A stretch of 64,000 bases of DNA from Leptospiraceae bacterium. GTDB taxonomy: Bacteria; Spirochaetota; Leptospiria; Leptospirales; Leptospiraceae. The notes beneath the pieces were generated by a model that was not told the DNA's origin, made no database searches, and was given only the letters and a program-made list of their open reading frames with translations. Positions 25,090 through 34,203 of this stretch are shown here, one piece after another; positions within the stretch are counted from its first letter, which is position 1, and each line of letters opens with the position of its first letter. Made by a program: the position numbers and the translations under genes. The DNA is taken from assembly GCA_015075105.1 (NCBI GenBank), contig JABTUZ010000002.1:848313-912312 (forward strand). The letters run 5' to 3'.

Positions 25090-27156
25090 ATGGATGAAAC
25101 AAAAATAGATAAAGACAACTCCGAATTATTTTTTGATAGAGAGCTTTCTTGGTTAGATTTTAATTGTAGGGTATTAGAAGAGGCGAAAAACCCGGAAAAT
25201 CCTATTTTAGAGAGATTAAAATTTCTCTGTATTACAGAAACCAACTTAGATGAATTTTTTATGATACGGGTTGCGGGTCTTCGATTTCACAAAAAAGCAG
25301 GGAACGACGAAAAAAGTTTAAACGGAATGAGAATTTCTGAGATTCTTTTAAGTATTTCTAAAAAAGTTTCTGAATTCGTAGAAAGTCAGTATAGAATCTT
25401 AACGGAAACTATAATGCCCGAATTAAAACAAAATGGGATAAATATCATAGTCAACCCTTCTGAATTGAATCAGGATGAAATTAAGTTTATAAAGAAATAT
25501 TACAAAGAAGAAGTATCTTCTATTTTGACACCTTTGTCGATTGATCCGTCTCACCCGTTCCCTCATGTATTGAATAGAACTTTGAATCTTGCGATTGTGC
25601 TTAGCTCTGATGAAGACAAAGTTACTCGAAGAGACTTATTTGCAGTAGTGCAAGTTCCATCCGTCTTACCGAGATTTTTAAAGTTACCAAACTCTGAATC
25701 TGAAGAAAGATTTTTCCCGTTGGAAGAAATTATTAAACTTCATCTGTCTGATATTTTTTTTGGGATGACTATCAAAGAGATTCACGCTTTCAGAATTTTA
25801 AGGGATGCAGATATTTCTTTTAATGAAGAGACAGCCAATGACTTGCTTTTATCTGTAAAGAATGAGTTGAAAAACAGGATTTGGGGAGATGCAGTGAGAT
25901 TAGATGTTCATCAGGGAGCTGCCGGTCTTGTTAAGTCCACCTTAGAAGAATTGAATTTTTTAAATGAAACTGAGATTCACGAAATTCCTAGTATTTTGAA
26001 TTTGAACGATTTGATGTATTTTTATGGGTTAGAGAAAACTGCACATTTGAAATTTCCCTTTTTTATTTCCAAGAATGCTTTACAATTAGAAAATCCGGAG
26101 AAGATTTTTTCTGCCATCAGAAAAAGTGATAAACTATTGCATCACCCTTTTGATAGTTTTCAAACTATTGAGGAATTGTTAAAAATAGCAAGTGAAGACC
26201 CAAAAGTCCTTGCGATTAAAATGACTTTGTATCGTACGAGTGGAGACTCTCCTATTATTCAGTATCTTGGTCAGGCTGCAGAAAATGGAAAGCAGGTGAC
26301 TGTTCTTGTGGAACTCAAAGCCAGATTCGATGAAGAAAGAAATATCAAATGGGCACAAAAACTTGAAGACTCTGGAGTCCATGTTGTGTATGGAGTAGTA
26401 GGTTTAAAAATTCATTGCAAGATGATGTTGATAGTCAGGCGAGAAAATGATAAGCTGAGGCGTTATGTGCATCTTGGAACTGGAAATTATAATTCCACAA
26501 CAGCAAAATATTATACTGATATAAGTTTATTGACGATGAATGAAGAGATTACCGAAGATGTAGGTCTTTTGTTTAATGCATTAACAAGTTTTGCAAGGAT
26601 GCCAAAGCTAAAAAAACTTTCTGCAGCCCCGCACAATTTAAAGAAAGATATTCTGGATTTAATTAGTGAAGAGACAACGAATGCAGAAAAAGGAATCGAG
26701 TCAAAAATTTTTTTAAAAATGAATTCTTTAGTCGATCCGGATGTAATGGTTGCACTGTATAAGGCAAGCATTGCCGGGGTGAAAATTGATTTAGTCATTA
26801 GAGGGGTTTGCTGCATTCGTCCGGGGATTCCTGGCGTTTCTGAAAATATTCAAGTTCGTTCAATTGTTGGAAGATTTTTAGAGCATTCACGAATCTATAT
26901 ATTTCATAACAATGGAAAGCCAAAAATTTTTCTTGCGTCTGCGGATTGTATGCCAAGAAATTTTGAGAAGAGAATAGAAGTAATGTTTCCAATTCTTGAC
27001 GAAAAGATGAAGTCCAAAATTTTAGAAATAAAAGACTATATATTAAGGGATAATACAAAGGCACGAATCCTTCTTTCAAATGGTATATATAAAATTTTAA
27101 CTCCGGGGACAGAGCAGCCATTCAATTCTCAGATGGAGCTAACACAAATCGCATGA
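25090..27156 (+). CDS. ppk1: Polyphosphate kinase 1
   Basis: Polymerises the gamma phosphate of ATP into polyphosphate. The 688 residues have the N, head and two phospholipase-D-like catalytic domains. The N-terminus reads FFDRELSWLDFNCRVLEEA. The autophosphorylated histidine is His442 in LKIHCKM, with the supporting motif YVHLGTGNYN and the late RFLEHSRIYIF histidine. GICCLRPG-like text (RGVCCIRPGIPG) fits the family. It overlaps the next gene by 4 nt (ATGA). Confidence 0.96.
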   Translation: MDETKIDKDNSELFFDRELSWLDFNCRVLEEAKNPENPILERLKFLCITETNLDEFFMIRVAGLRFHKKAGNDEKSLNGMRISEILLSISKKVSEFVESQYRILTETIMPELKQNGINIIVNPSELNQDEIKFIKKYYKEEVSSILTPLSIDPSHPFPHVLNRTLNLAIVLSSDEDKVTRRDLFAVVQVPSVLPRFLKLPNSESEERFFPLEEIIKLHLSDIFFGMTIKEIHAFRILRDADISFNEETANDLLLSVKNELKNRIWGDAVRLDVHQGAAGLVKSTLEELNFLNETEIHEIPSILNLNDLMYFYGLEKTAHLKFPFFISKNALQLENPEKIFSAIRKSDKLLHHPFDSFQTIEELLKIASEDPKVLAIKMTLYRTSGDSPIIQYLGQAAENGKQVTVLVELKARFDEERNIKWAQKLEDSGVHVVYGVVGLKIHCKMMLIVRRENDKLRRYVHLGTGNYNSTTAKYYTDISLLTMNEEITEDVGLLFNALTSFARMPKLKKLSAAPHNLKKDILDLISEETTNAEKGIESKIFLKMNSLVDPDVMVALYKASIAGVKIDLVIRGVCCIRPGIPGVSENIQVRSIVGRFLEHSRIYIFHNNGKPKIFLASADCMPRNFEKRIEVMFPILDEKMKSKILEIKDYILRDNTKARILLSNGIYKILTPGTEQPFNSQMELTQIA

Positions 27157-28559
27157 AGTATAAAGAACAACTAATTTCAATTCTTGGAAGAGATAGAGTT
27201 TTTTTTCGCGAAGAAAATTCTATGGATACAGGAACTTTTGATTCCTATGGTTCTGATAGAACAAAAGTTTTTTCTCCTGATTATAATATTCTTTGTTTCC
27301 CGATATCAACCGAAGAAGTTTCGTCGATTGTCCGAGTTTGCTATGAAGAGAATATCAAACTAGTTCCATCGGGGGGAAGGACAGGATACGCCGGTGGTGC
27401 AATTGCAAGAAAAGGAGAGTTGGTAATTTCACTTTCAAAAATGGATAAGTTAATAGAGCTTGATTCTTTTTTCGGATCCATAACTGTCGAAGCCGGGATG
27501 ATCACAAAAAATTTACAGAACGAAGCCGAGAAGAATGGATTTTACTTTCCGGTAGATTTTGCATCTACTGGATCTTCGCATATCGGAGGAAACATCGCAA
27601 CTAACGCAGGTGGGGTGCGAGTTGTGCGTTATGGACTGATTCGTAATTGGGTTTTAGGACTGACAGTGGTAACAGGTACGGGAGAAATACTAAAATTCAA
27701 CGGTGGAGTTTTAAAGAACAACACTGGTTATGATTTAAAACAATTATTTATTGGAGCAGAGGGAACATTGGGGATTATCACTGAAGCCACACTTCGCCTA
27801 ACTAAAAAACCTTACGATTCCAGAGTCCTACTTGTATCTGTAGAAAAATATTCAAAGATATTAGAAATTTTTAGAGAAACGCATAATGTCCCAATTCCAC
27901 TTCTTGCTTATGAATTTTTTACAGGGTATTGCCTCGAAAAAGTAAAGGAGCATCTAGGAATTCCTGATCCTTTTTCGGTTCCAAGCGATTACTATATTTT
28001 ATTAGAATTTGAAATTCAAGAAGAAAACGATGAAGAAAAACTTTTTCTTTTTTTAGAGTCTATTTCGGAGAAGGAATTAGTCTTGGATGGAAGCGTAGCT
28101 CAAAACTCCCGACAAAAAGAAACCTTTTGGAAATACCGAGAAGGGATTAGTGAAAGTATTTCTCTTGGATTTACTGTGCATAAAAATGATATTTCACTTC
28201 CTCTAAAAAATATGGAGGCTTTTCTAAAAGAAATGGAAGCTCTGTTGAAGAAAAATTATCCTGATTTCAAGTTTGCTCTATTTGGACACATTGGAGATGG
28301 AAACCTACATTTGAATATGATAAAACCAAGCTCAATTTCTGACGAAGAATTTTTTCATTCTTGTAAAAAAGTAGATCCGATGATGTTTGAATTGATTCAA
28401 AAATACCAAGGTTCGATCAGTGCAGAGCACGGAATCGGTTTATTAAAAAAAGATTTTTTGAGATTCTCCAGAACAGAAGAAGAGATTCTACTTATGAAAG
28501 AAATTAAAAAAGTATTGGATCCAAAAGGAATTATAAATCCCGGCAAAATATTTGACTAA
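27153..28559 (+). CDS. FAD-binding oxidase, GlcD / D-2-hydroxyacid dehydrogenase family
   Basis: Oxidises a 2-hydroxy acid such as D-lactate or glycolate. FAD-binding (PCMH-type) domain at about 45-225: VPSGGRTGYAGGAIA, DFASTGSSHIGGNIATNAGG, GYDLKQLFIGAEGTLGIIT. The C-terminal FAD-oxidase domain carries FGHIGDGNLHLN and ISAEHGIGLLKK, and ends in DPKGIINPGKIFD. At 468 residues it has the normal length and lacks the iron-sulfur extension of larger D-lactate dehydrogenases. It is translationally coupled to ppk1 by ATGA. The substrate cannot be fixed from sequence. Confidence 0.92.
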   Translation: MKYKEQLISILGRDRVFFREENSMDTGTFDSYGSDRTKVFSPDYNILCFPISTEEVSSIVRVCYEENIKLVPSGGRTGYAGGAIARKGELVISLSKMDKLIELDSFFGSITVEAGMITKNLQNEAEKNGFYFPVDFASTGSSHIGGNIATNAGGVRVVRYGLIRNWVLGLTVVTGTGEILKFNGGVLKNNTGYDLKQLFIGAEGTLGIITEATLRLTKKPYDSRVLLVSVEKYSKILEIFRETHNVPIPLLAYEFFTGYCLEKVKEHLGIPDPFSVPSDYYILLEFEIQEENDEEKLFLFLESISEKELVLDGSVAQNSRQKETFWKYREGISESISLGFTVHKNDISLPLKNMEAFLKEMEALLKKNYPDFKFALFGHIGDGNLHLNMIKPSSISDEEFFHSCKKVDPMMFELIQKYQGSISAEHGIGLLKKDFLRFSRTEEEILLMKEIKKVLDPKGIINPGKIFD

Positions 28560-28591
28560 CTTCCTTTTTTTAAAAAAGTGGAAGTAAGTCT

Positions 28592-29956
28592 ATGTCGATA
28601 CCTAAAATTCAACTTTCAGGAAAAGCCAATTATAGAAAGATCGATGAAAATATTGATTTTTATGAGCTATTTCAAAAGATCGAAAAAGAAACTGAAAATT
28701 GTTTCTATCTGGAATCTTTAGGTCGAGAAGGGTATGACTCAAGGTATTCTATAATCGGTCTTGATCCTGAGATAATTTTAACTGGGAAAGAAAATTCTAT
28801 TCAAGTAGGTGAAGAATCTTTTCAGACTGAAAATCCATACTATGAATTAAGAAGGATAATCCCGTCTAACGTCCTTTCTAGAAACTATTCTGGTGGCCTT
28901 GTTGGCTATATCGGATATGAAGCGATTAACTATTTTGAGCCTTCATTGAAATTACAAACTCATCAGCTCTTTCCTATTTTTCAATTTGGAGTGTATGAAG
29001 ATGGTTTGATTTTGGATAAAATGACGGGAGAGGTTTTCTATTTTCATTTTGAGAAAGACAGATTTTCAAAAGTAGAAAAATTTATTAGAGCCAAAGTTCC
29101 TAAACCTGAAAATCCGATCATTAAATCTCTCGGATATTCTATGACCAAAGAAGAGCATCGAGAGAAAGTTTTAGCTGCTATTGAAGAAATCAAATCAGGA
29201 AATACTTTTCAATGTCAGGTTGGTTTTAAGTCTGAATTTGAAATTCGAGGAGATTCGTTACCGATTTATTCAGAATTAAGACAAATCAATCCTTCTCCCC
29301 ACATGTTTTATTTAAAATTTTCCGATAAAAGATTGATCGGAGCAAGCCCGGAATTATTGTTTAGACTCAGAAATGGAGAAATCGAATCTTTTCCTTTAGC
29401 CGGCTCGATTAAAAGAGGAGACTATTCTGAAGAAGATTTAAAATTAGCAAAAATACTTCTGAACAATCCTAAAGAAATTGCAGAGCACAATATGCTCGTT
29501 GATCTGCATAGAAACGATGTAGGAAGAGTCGCAAAGTTTGGAACTGTAAAAGTAAGAAGACTCATGGATATAAAAAAATTTAGTCATATACAGCATATTT
29601 CCAGCGAAGTAACAGGAATCATTAAGAAGAGAGAAGACATGTTTTCAGGACTTGCAACTTCATTTCCGGCAGGAACGCTTTCAGGCGCTCCAAAAATCGA
29701 ATCTATGAAAATCATTGAAAGACTGGAAAATAATCCGAGGGGCCCTTATGGTGGTGCACTCGGGCATTTTGGTTTTAATGGAGATTGCACTTTTGCGATT
29801 CCGATACGAACTTTATTTATTTCAGGAAGTTATGCATTTACTCAAGCGTCAGGCGGAATAGTTTATGATTCAACACCTGAAGGAGAGTATGATGAAGTCA
29901 TAAGAAAATCAGCCGCAATTGAAAAAGTCATAAAAAAATTTTCGGGAAATCAATGA
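28592..29956 (+). CDS. Anthranilate / para-aminobenzoate synthase component I
   Basis: Chorismate-binding enzyme for tryptophan or folate synthesis. An N-terminal domain at about 20-140 is followed by the chorismate-binding domain from about 185. Visible motifs are IKSGNTFQCQV, LIGASPELL, FPLAGSIKRGDYSEED, EIAEHNMLVDLHRNDVGRV, SFPAGTLSGAPKI and TQASGGIVYDSTPEGEYDE. The AGSIKRG loop does not decide between TrpE (RxRG) and PabB (xPRG). The glutaminase gene overlaps its end by 4 nt. folC and aroE/aroD downstream make a folate role plausible. Confidence 0.9.
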   Translation: MSIPKIQLSGKANYRKIDENIDFYELFQKIEKETENCFYLESLGREGYDSRYSIIGLDPEIILTGKENSIQVGEESFQTENPYYELRRIIPSNVLSRNYSGGLVGYIGYEAINYFEPSLKLQTHQLFPIFQFGVYEDGLILDKMTGEVFYFHFEKDRFSKVEKFIRAKVPKPENPIIKSLGYSMTKEEHREKVLAAIEEIKSGNTFQCQVGFKSEFEIRGDSLPIYSELRQINPSPHMFYLKFSDKRLIGASPELLFRLRNGEIESFPLAGSIKRGDYSEEDLKLAKILLNNPKEIAEHNMLVDLHRNDVGRVAKFGTVKVRRLMDIKKFSHIQHISSEVTGIIKKREDMFSGLATSFPAGTLSGAPKIESMKIIERLENNPRGPYGGALGHFGFNGDCTFAIPIRTLFISGSYAFTQASGGIVYDSTPEGEYDEVIRKSAAIEKVIKKFSGNQ

Positions 29957-30561
29957 AAGTTTTAATACTCGATAACTTTGATTCATTTACATACAATCTC
30001 TATCAATATGCAGGAGAAATTTTAGAATCTTCAGAAAAGTTTTTTCAACTTGACGTTATTCGAAATAATGAAATTACAATTGAAGAGATTCAAAAGCAAA
30101 ACTACGATAGGATTATAATTTCTCCTGGACCGGGAGACCCGGCAGATAAAAATTATTTTGGAGTGTGTGCGGACGTTCTACTGCATGTCGGGAAAACAAC
30201 TCGTGTACTTGGAGTTTGTCTTGGGATGCAGGGTATTGCACATTATTTTGGAGGAAGGGTGATTCGAGCCAAGATTCCCATGCACGGCAAAACAAGCAGG
30301 ATTCAACATGATTCCAGGGGAGTATTTTCCGGTTTGCCTCAGGATTTGGAAGTTATGCGATACCACTCTCTAATAGTCGATTCATCTCTTATTCCACCTT
30401 GTTTGGAAGTCACTGCGTTTGTAAACTCCACAGTTGACAAAGAAATCATGGGATTAAGGCACAAAAGTTTTCCTATAGAAGGAATTCAATTTCATCCTGA
30501 ATCTTTTGCTACAGAGGGTGGTATGAAAATGATCGAGAATTTTCTATTGACCGAACAATAA
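29953..30561 (+). CDS. Anthranilate / para-aminobenzoate synthase glutamine amidotransferase (component II)
   Basis: Class I glutaminase supplying ammonia to the component I gene just upstream. The nucleophile is Cys89 in VLGVCLGMQGI, and the catalytic pair is His181 and Glu183 in IQFHPESFATEGG. DNFDSFTYNLYQYAGE at the N-terminus and IISPGPGDP are the usual TrpG/PabA blocks. The oxyanion segment reads CLGMQ where most family members have CLGHQ. Length 202 residues, normal. It is coupled by ATGA. Confidence 0.92.
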   Translation: MKVLILDNFDSFTYNLYQYAGEILESSEKFFQLDVIRNNEITIEEIQKQNYDRIIISPGPGDPADKNYFGVCADVLLHVGKTTRVLGVCLGMQGIAHYFGGRVIRAKIPMHGKTSRIQHDSRGVFSGLPQDLEVMRYHSLIVDSSLIPPCLEVTAFVNSTVDKEIMGLRHKSFPIEGIQFHPESFATEGGMKMIENFLLTEQ

Positions 30562-30569
30562 AAAATGCT

Positions 30570-30608
30570 ACCTTGAGTAATTTTCAATTACACTCGAGGA
30601 AGGTTTTC
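30570..30608 (+). terminator. Possible bulged terminator after the amidotransferase gene
   Basis: ACCTT..GAGTAATT and AATTACACTC..AAGGT flank TTC and are followed by TTTT, forming an interrupted stem. It lies 9 bp after the stop, and the next gene is on the other strand. The bulges make it weak. Confidence 0.4.
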
Positions 30609-30690
30609 CATTTCATTCTTAAATTTTACTTACAGTTACACAAAAATTGTATCGAAGCGATTTTTTTGGCAAACTATTTATGGATAAAGG

Positions 30691-31050
30691 TTAATCTCTT
30701 CTGTTGCGATCGTGATTAATTCTATTCATAATGTATAGGGCAAGGTAAGCTCCTAAAAATACGGCAATCAAATTTACGTTGGATAATTGGGTCGATCCAA
30801 TTTTTGGAGAGATCAACCACATAATAATATTTCGCAAAGCATCTTGTAGGATTGCAAAAACAATTAGTGCTCCAACGGAAGCGACTAAAATTGTACCTAA
30901 AAACTTACCCAGTAAATCTTTTTTAAGATAGAAGTAATAATACCAAGCAACTACTGCGGACACAGCTATTAAAAATATAATATCAACTAAAACTGTCCAA
31001 GGAGCTGAAGGGGAGGCTAATGGAGCTAATAAAAAATGTTCAAAATACAT
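30691..31050 (-). CDS. Small integral membrane protein, unknown role
   Basis: About 119 residues with three predicted membrane helices (VDIIFLIAVSAVVAWYYY, FLGTILVASVGALIVFAIL and NLIAVFLGAYLALYIM), ending in a charged NRINHDRNRRD tail. I chose ATG 31050. A TTG at 31092 in the same frame has TACTATAAT, a good extended -10 box, only about 10 bp upstream, which would leave no room for a ribosome site. No family recognised. It lies alone, convergent with the amidotransferase gene. Confidence 0.6.
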   Translation of the reverse strand: MYFEHFLLAPLASPSAPWTVLVDIIFLIAVSAVVAWYYYFYLKKDLLGKFLGTILVASVGALIVFAILQDALRNIIMWLISPKIGSTQLSNVNLIAVFLGAYLALYIMNRINHDRNRRD

Positions 31051-31174
31051 ACTGTTAAATTTATCGTAAAAATGGCGATTTTTTTGCACCAATTTTTTTT
31101 ATTATAGTAAAAAACATATTTTAAAAAATGAAAATATTCTTTTCTATGTAAATAAATTTTTTAAGTATAAGAAA

Positions 31175-32032
31175 ATGATGAAAATATCAAATAAGACTAA
31201 AATTTTTGGAATTCTTGGAAATCCTTTATCCCACACTCTATCGCCTCTAATTCATAACTATCTATTTCAAGAATATGGTTTGGATGGAATTTATTTAGTT
31301 TTTGAGACTCAAAATCCAGATAGCACTTTAGTATCACTTCAAAATTTGAATGTACAAGGACTGTCTGTGACTATTCCTTATAAAGAATGGGCTTATTCGG
31401 TTGCACATAAAAACGACGAAACATCCGAATGGATGAAAGCTGCCAACACTTTAACATTTCAAGAGAATAAAATATTAGCCAATAACACAGACGGGTATGG
31501 TGCGGTTGAATCTATAAAAAATTCAGGAAATAAAATATTGCATTCTAATGTTGTTGTTTTAGGTAGCGGAGGAAGTGCCAGAGGTATCGCATATTCATTG
31601 GCAAAAGAAATGAAACAGAAAAAGATTTATATCTCTGCGAGAAATAAAATAAAGTCTTTGGAATTGGTGAGTTTGTTAAATTCTACTTCCCCCGGAATAT
31701 CTGAATACATCCCAGTGCAACAAATTGGTGAAGTAAAAGATGATGTATCCCTTGTTATCAACACAACTCCTCTTGGAATGAAAAACTACGATCAAGATAT
31801 TTTGCTATCAGAAGATTTTTTTTCAAATAATCATACGTTATTCGATATTGTTTATAATCCTTGTCATACTCCATTGGTCAAACTCGCAATGAAAAGAAAG
31901 GCAAAAATTATCTTGGGTTATGAAATGCTTGTTTATCAAGCGATGAAGCAGTTTGAAATATTCACAAGCATTCAAGTCGAAAAAAAGATTATTGAAAAAG
32001 TCAAAACTCAAGTTTTTAAAATATTAAAATGA
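31175..32032 (+). CDS. aroE: Shikimate dehydrogenase
   Basis: Reduces 3-dehydroshikimate with NADPH in the chorismate pathway. LGNPLSHTLSPLIHN binds shikimate. The catalytic pair is Lys70 (VTIPYKE) and Asp106 (NNTDGYG). The nucleotide-binding loop is LGSGGSARGIAYSLA. Length 285, normal. The start is ATG 31175 or 31178. It overlaps folC by 4 nt (ATGA), heading a run of tightly packed genes to aroD. Confidence 0.94.
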   Translation: MMKISNKTKIFGILGNPLSHTLSPLIHNYLFQEYGLDGIYLVFETQNPDSTLVSLQNLNVQGLSVTIPYKEWAYSVAHKNDETSEWMKAANTLTFQENKILANNTDGYGAVESIKNSGNKILHSNVVVLGSGGSARGIAYSLAKEMKQKKIYISARNKIKSLELVSLLNSTSPGISEYIPVQQIGEVKDDVSLVINTTPLGMKNYDQDILLSEDFFSNNHTLFDIVYNPCHTPLVKLAMKRKAKIILGYEMLVYQAMKQFEIFTSIQVEKKIIEKVKTQVFKILK

Positions 32033-33210
32033 GTTTTGATGAATTTTTAGACCAACTTCCTAATTTAGAAAAGACAAGAAATTTTAATGTATTTAAAAGT
32101 TATAGTTTAGAAAAGTTTGAGTCTGCATTAAAGTTACTAAATTTAGATAGACGATTTTCAAAAGCAAAAATCCCTCTTCGTATTTCAGTGATTGGGACTA
32201 ATGGAAAAGGCTCTGTGTCACACTTTCTTTCTGAGTTAGCTATAAGCTCAAATTTGTATAAGAAAGTCGGGTTGTTTACTTCTCCTCATCTTTTGCATAA
32301 AGAAGAGAGAATTCGTTTGAATGCAGAAAAAATTTCTATAGAGAAATTAAATTCACTATTTCGAGAGCTATCTTTCTATTACGAAGATTTATTGAGTGAG
32401 CTTTCGTATTTTGAAATATTTACGATTATGGCTTTTTTTTATTTTCAGAAAGAAAATTGCGATCTTGAAATCTACGAAGCTGGTCTTGGCGGGAGATTTG
32501 ATTCTACAAAATTGGCTTTTTCTGATATTTTAATTCTGACAAAAATAAGTTTGGATCATTCTGAAATATTGGGAAAGACCGAAGTAGATATTTTAAAAGA
32601 AAAATTGGCGATTTCATCGGAATATACAAGATTTCTATTCTATTACAACCAAGAAAATCAAGAATTGAATGAAATGATTTCCGGGTATTGCAAAAATAAA
32701 AATATTGAGACATTTTTTTTTACGAAAGAATTTCAGGATATAGATTATCTTTCCTACAATTTAGAATTTTGCAAATTTATTTTCAATGTGATTGATCCAA
32801 AATTTGATTCTTCTGTATATAAGGTTAAGAATGGTGCCCCGGGCAGAATAGAAATTTTAAAAGAAGAGCCTCTTGTTGTGTTTGATGTTGCGCATAACGT
32901 ATCTGCGATTCAGTATCTTTTAAAGTCAATTCAAAGTAAATTCTATTTCCATAAGTTAAATGTTGTATTTGCTTGTTTAAAAGATAAAGATGGAGAAGAA
33001 ATGGTAAAAGTTTTCTTATCGAGTCCATTTATCGAAAAGGTGTATCTTTATAGGTCTGGCGAATATTTGGAAATTCATTTAATTTCTGAAAAAATCGAGA
33101 CTATAAGCCAAGATCAACTGAAAGAGCTTACCCAAAACAGCCATCTTCCACTTTTGGTCACAGGCAGTTTTCGACTTTACGATTTGATAAAAAGAAATTT
33201 CAGTGGATAA
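32029..33210 (+). CDS. folC: Folylpolyglutamate synthase / dihydrofolate synthase
   Basis: Mur-ligase family enzyme adding glutamate to folates. The P-loop is IGTNGKGSVSHFL (Gly56-Ser62). LFTSPHLLHKEERIRLN and EAGLGGRFDSTK match FolC, and FDVAHNVSAIQ begins the C-terminal domain. At 393 residues it is a little shorter than E. coli FolC (422). It is coupled to aroE by a 4-nt overlap and followed after 6 bp by the TonB-C-like gene. Confidence 0.92.
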   Translation: MSFDEFLDQLPNLEKTRNFNVFKSYSLEKFESALKLLNLDRRFSKAKIPLRISVIGTNGKGSVSHFLSELAISSNLYKKVGLFTSPHLLHKEERIRLNAEKISIEKLNSLFRELSFYYEDLLSELSYFEIFTIMAFFYFQKENCDLEIYEAGLGGRFDSTKLAFSDILILTKISLDHSEILGKTEVDILKEKLAISSEYTRFLFYYNQENQELNEMISGYCKNKNIETFFFTKEFQDIDYLSYNLEFCKFIFNVIDPKFDSSVYKVKNGAPGRIEILKEEPLVVFDVAHNVSAIQYLLKSIQSKFYFHKLNVVFACLKDKDGEEMVKVFLSSPFIEKVYLYRSGEYLEIHLISEKIETISQDQLKELTQNSHLPLLVTGSFRLYDLIKRNFSG

Positions 33211-33216
33211 TTTGGT

Positions 33217-33696
33217 ATGGATTTCAAGATTTCTGTAATTTTGTCATTTACTTTGCACCTTTTAGGGTATGGTTTGTATTTTCTATATTCGGAATATTTT
33301 TTTTCTCAGAGCAAATTATCTATCTTGATTCAAAAAGGGGAAACTCAGAATTATCCTGTCGGGCTAATAGCATTTCAATTTCAAGGGAAGGGTGAAACAA
33401 ATATCAATCAATATCAATCTGCTTTGGAGGGTGCCGAGTCAGAAGAAATAAAAAATATCCAAAATAAAATTACCTACCCTCCGGTAGCCTTAGAAAATGG
33501 GTGGGAGTCAAATTGTGAGTGGAGTGTAGAAATAGGAAAAGAAAATAAGGCAATTCGGGTTCATCCGATAAATAAATGCAAATACCAAGTTTTTGAAAAT
33601 GAGTTTATGCGTGTAATTAGAAATTGGAATTTTACTTTACAGGAAGGAACAGTGTTGAAAATTCCGGTTGCATTCAGAATCCAGAGTGTGAAATAA
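33217..33696 (+). CDS. TonB C-terminal-domain-like membrane-anchored protein
   Basis: A 159-residue protein with one N-terminal membrane helix (about 6-25) and a C-terminal region (about 88-155) matching the TonB_C pattern: ITYPPVALENGWESN, a strand-rich middle with the residues IRVHP, then VIRNWNF. It has no long proline-rich spacer as in true TonB. It probably spans the inner membrane with a short periplasmic domain. Whether it transduces energy is unknown, and no ExbB/ExbD genes are nearby. It sits 3 bp before the NusG-like gene. Confidence 0.6.
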   Translation: MDFKISVILSFTLHLLGYGLYFLYSEYFFSQSKLSILIQKGETQNYPVGLIAFQFQGKGETNINQYQSALEGAESEEIKNIQNKITYPPVALENGWESNCEWSVEIGKENKAIRVHPINKCKYQVFENEFMRVIRNWNFTLQEGTVLKIPVAFRIQSVK

Positions 33697-33699
33697 TTT

Positions 33700-34203
33700 A
33701 TGTGGTATGCTCTTTATACAAACCCCAGAGCAGAGAAAAAACTATCTGCACTTTTAAATAAATACAAAGTAGAAAATTATCTTCCACTTTTGGCAATTAA
33801 AAAAAAGTGGTCGGATCGCTATAAAATTATCAGTACACCTCTTTTTACTTCTTATATATTTGTGAATATTGAATACGATAAAGATAGAATAAAAATTCTT
33901 TCTCTTCCCGGTGCCCATCATTTTATTTTTCATCTCGGTAAACCTTGCATAATTTCGGAAGAAGATATTGAAATGATAAAAATTTTTGTAGAAAATTTTC
34001 CGGAAACCCTGAAATTAAAAAAAGAAGAAAGTTTAAAGAAAGGAAAAACAATTTTAATCAAATATGGCCCTTTCGCTGGGCATAAAGCAGAGGTTGAAAG
34101 AGTGAATAAAAATGCAAGAGTAGTATTGAAACTGCCTGCGATGAATCAGACAATTTCGGTAGAAGTTCAAGTTGAAGAGTTGGGTTTGGATGAAATATGG
34201 TAG
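33700..34203 (+). CDS. NusG/RfaH-family specialised transcription factor
   Basis: A 167-residue protein with an N-terminal NGN domain (MWYALYTNPRAEKKL, then PLFTSYIFVNIEYDKD, LPGAHHFIF) and a C-terminal KOW-like domain (GKTILIKYGPFAGHKAEVERV). The length and the divergent NGN tip are typical of RfaH/UpxY/LoaP-like paralogues that help transcribe surface-polysaccharide operons, not of housekeeping NusG next to secE/rplK. It overlaps kdsD by 7 nt. Its target operon is unknown; kdsD next door or the O-antigen-like genes at 40718 are candidates. Confidence 0.82.
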   Translation: MWYALYTNPRAEKKLSALLNKYKVENYLPLLAIKKKWSDRYKIISTPLFTSYIFVNIEYDKDRIKILSLPGAHHFIFHLGKPCIISEEDIEMIKIFVENFPETLKLKKEESLKKGKTILIKYGPFAGHKAEVERVNKNARVVLKLPAMNQTISVEVQVEELGLDEIW

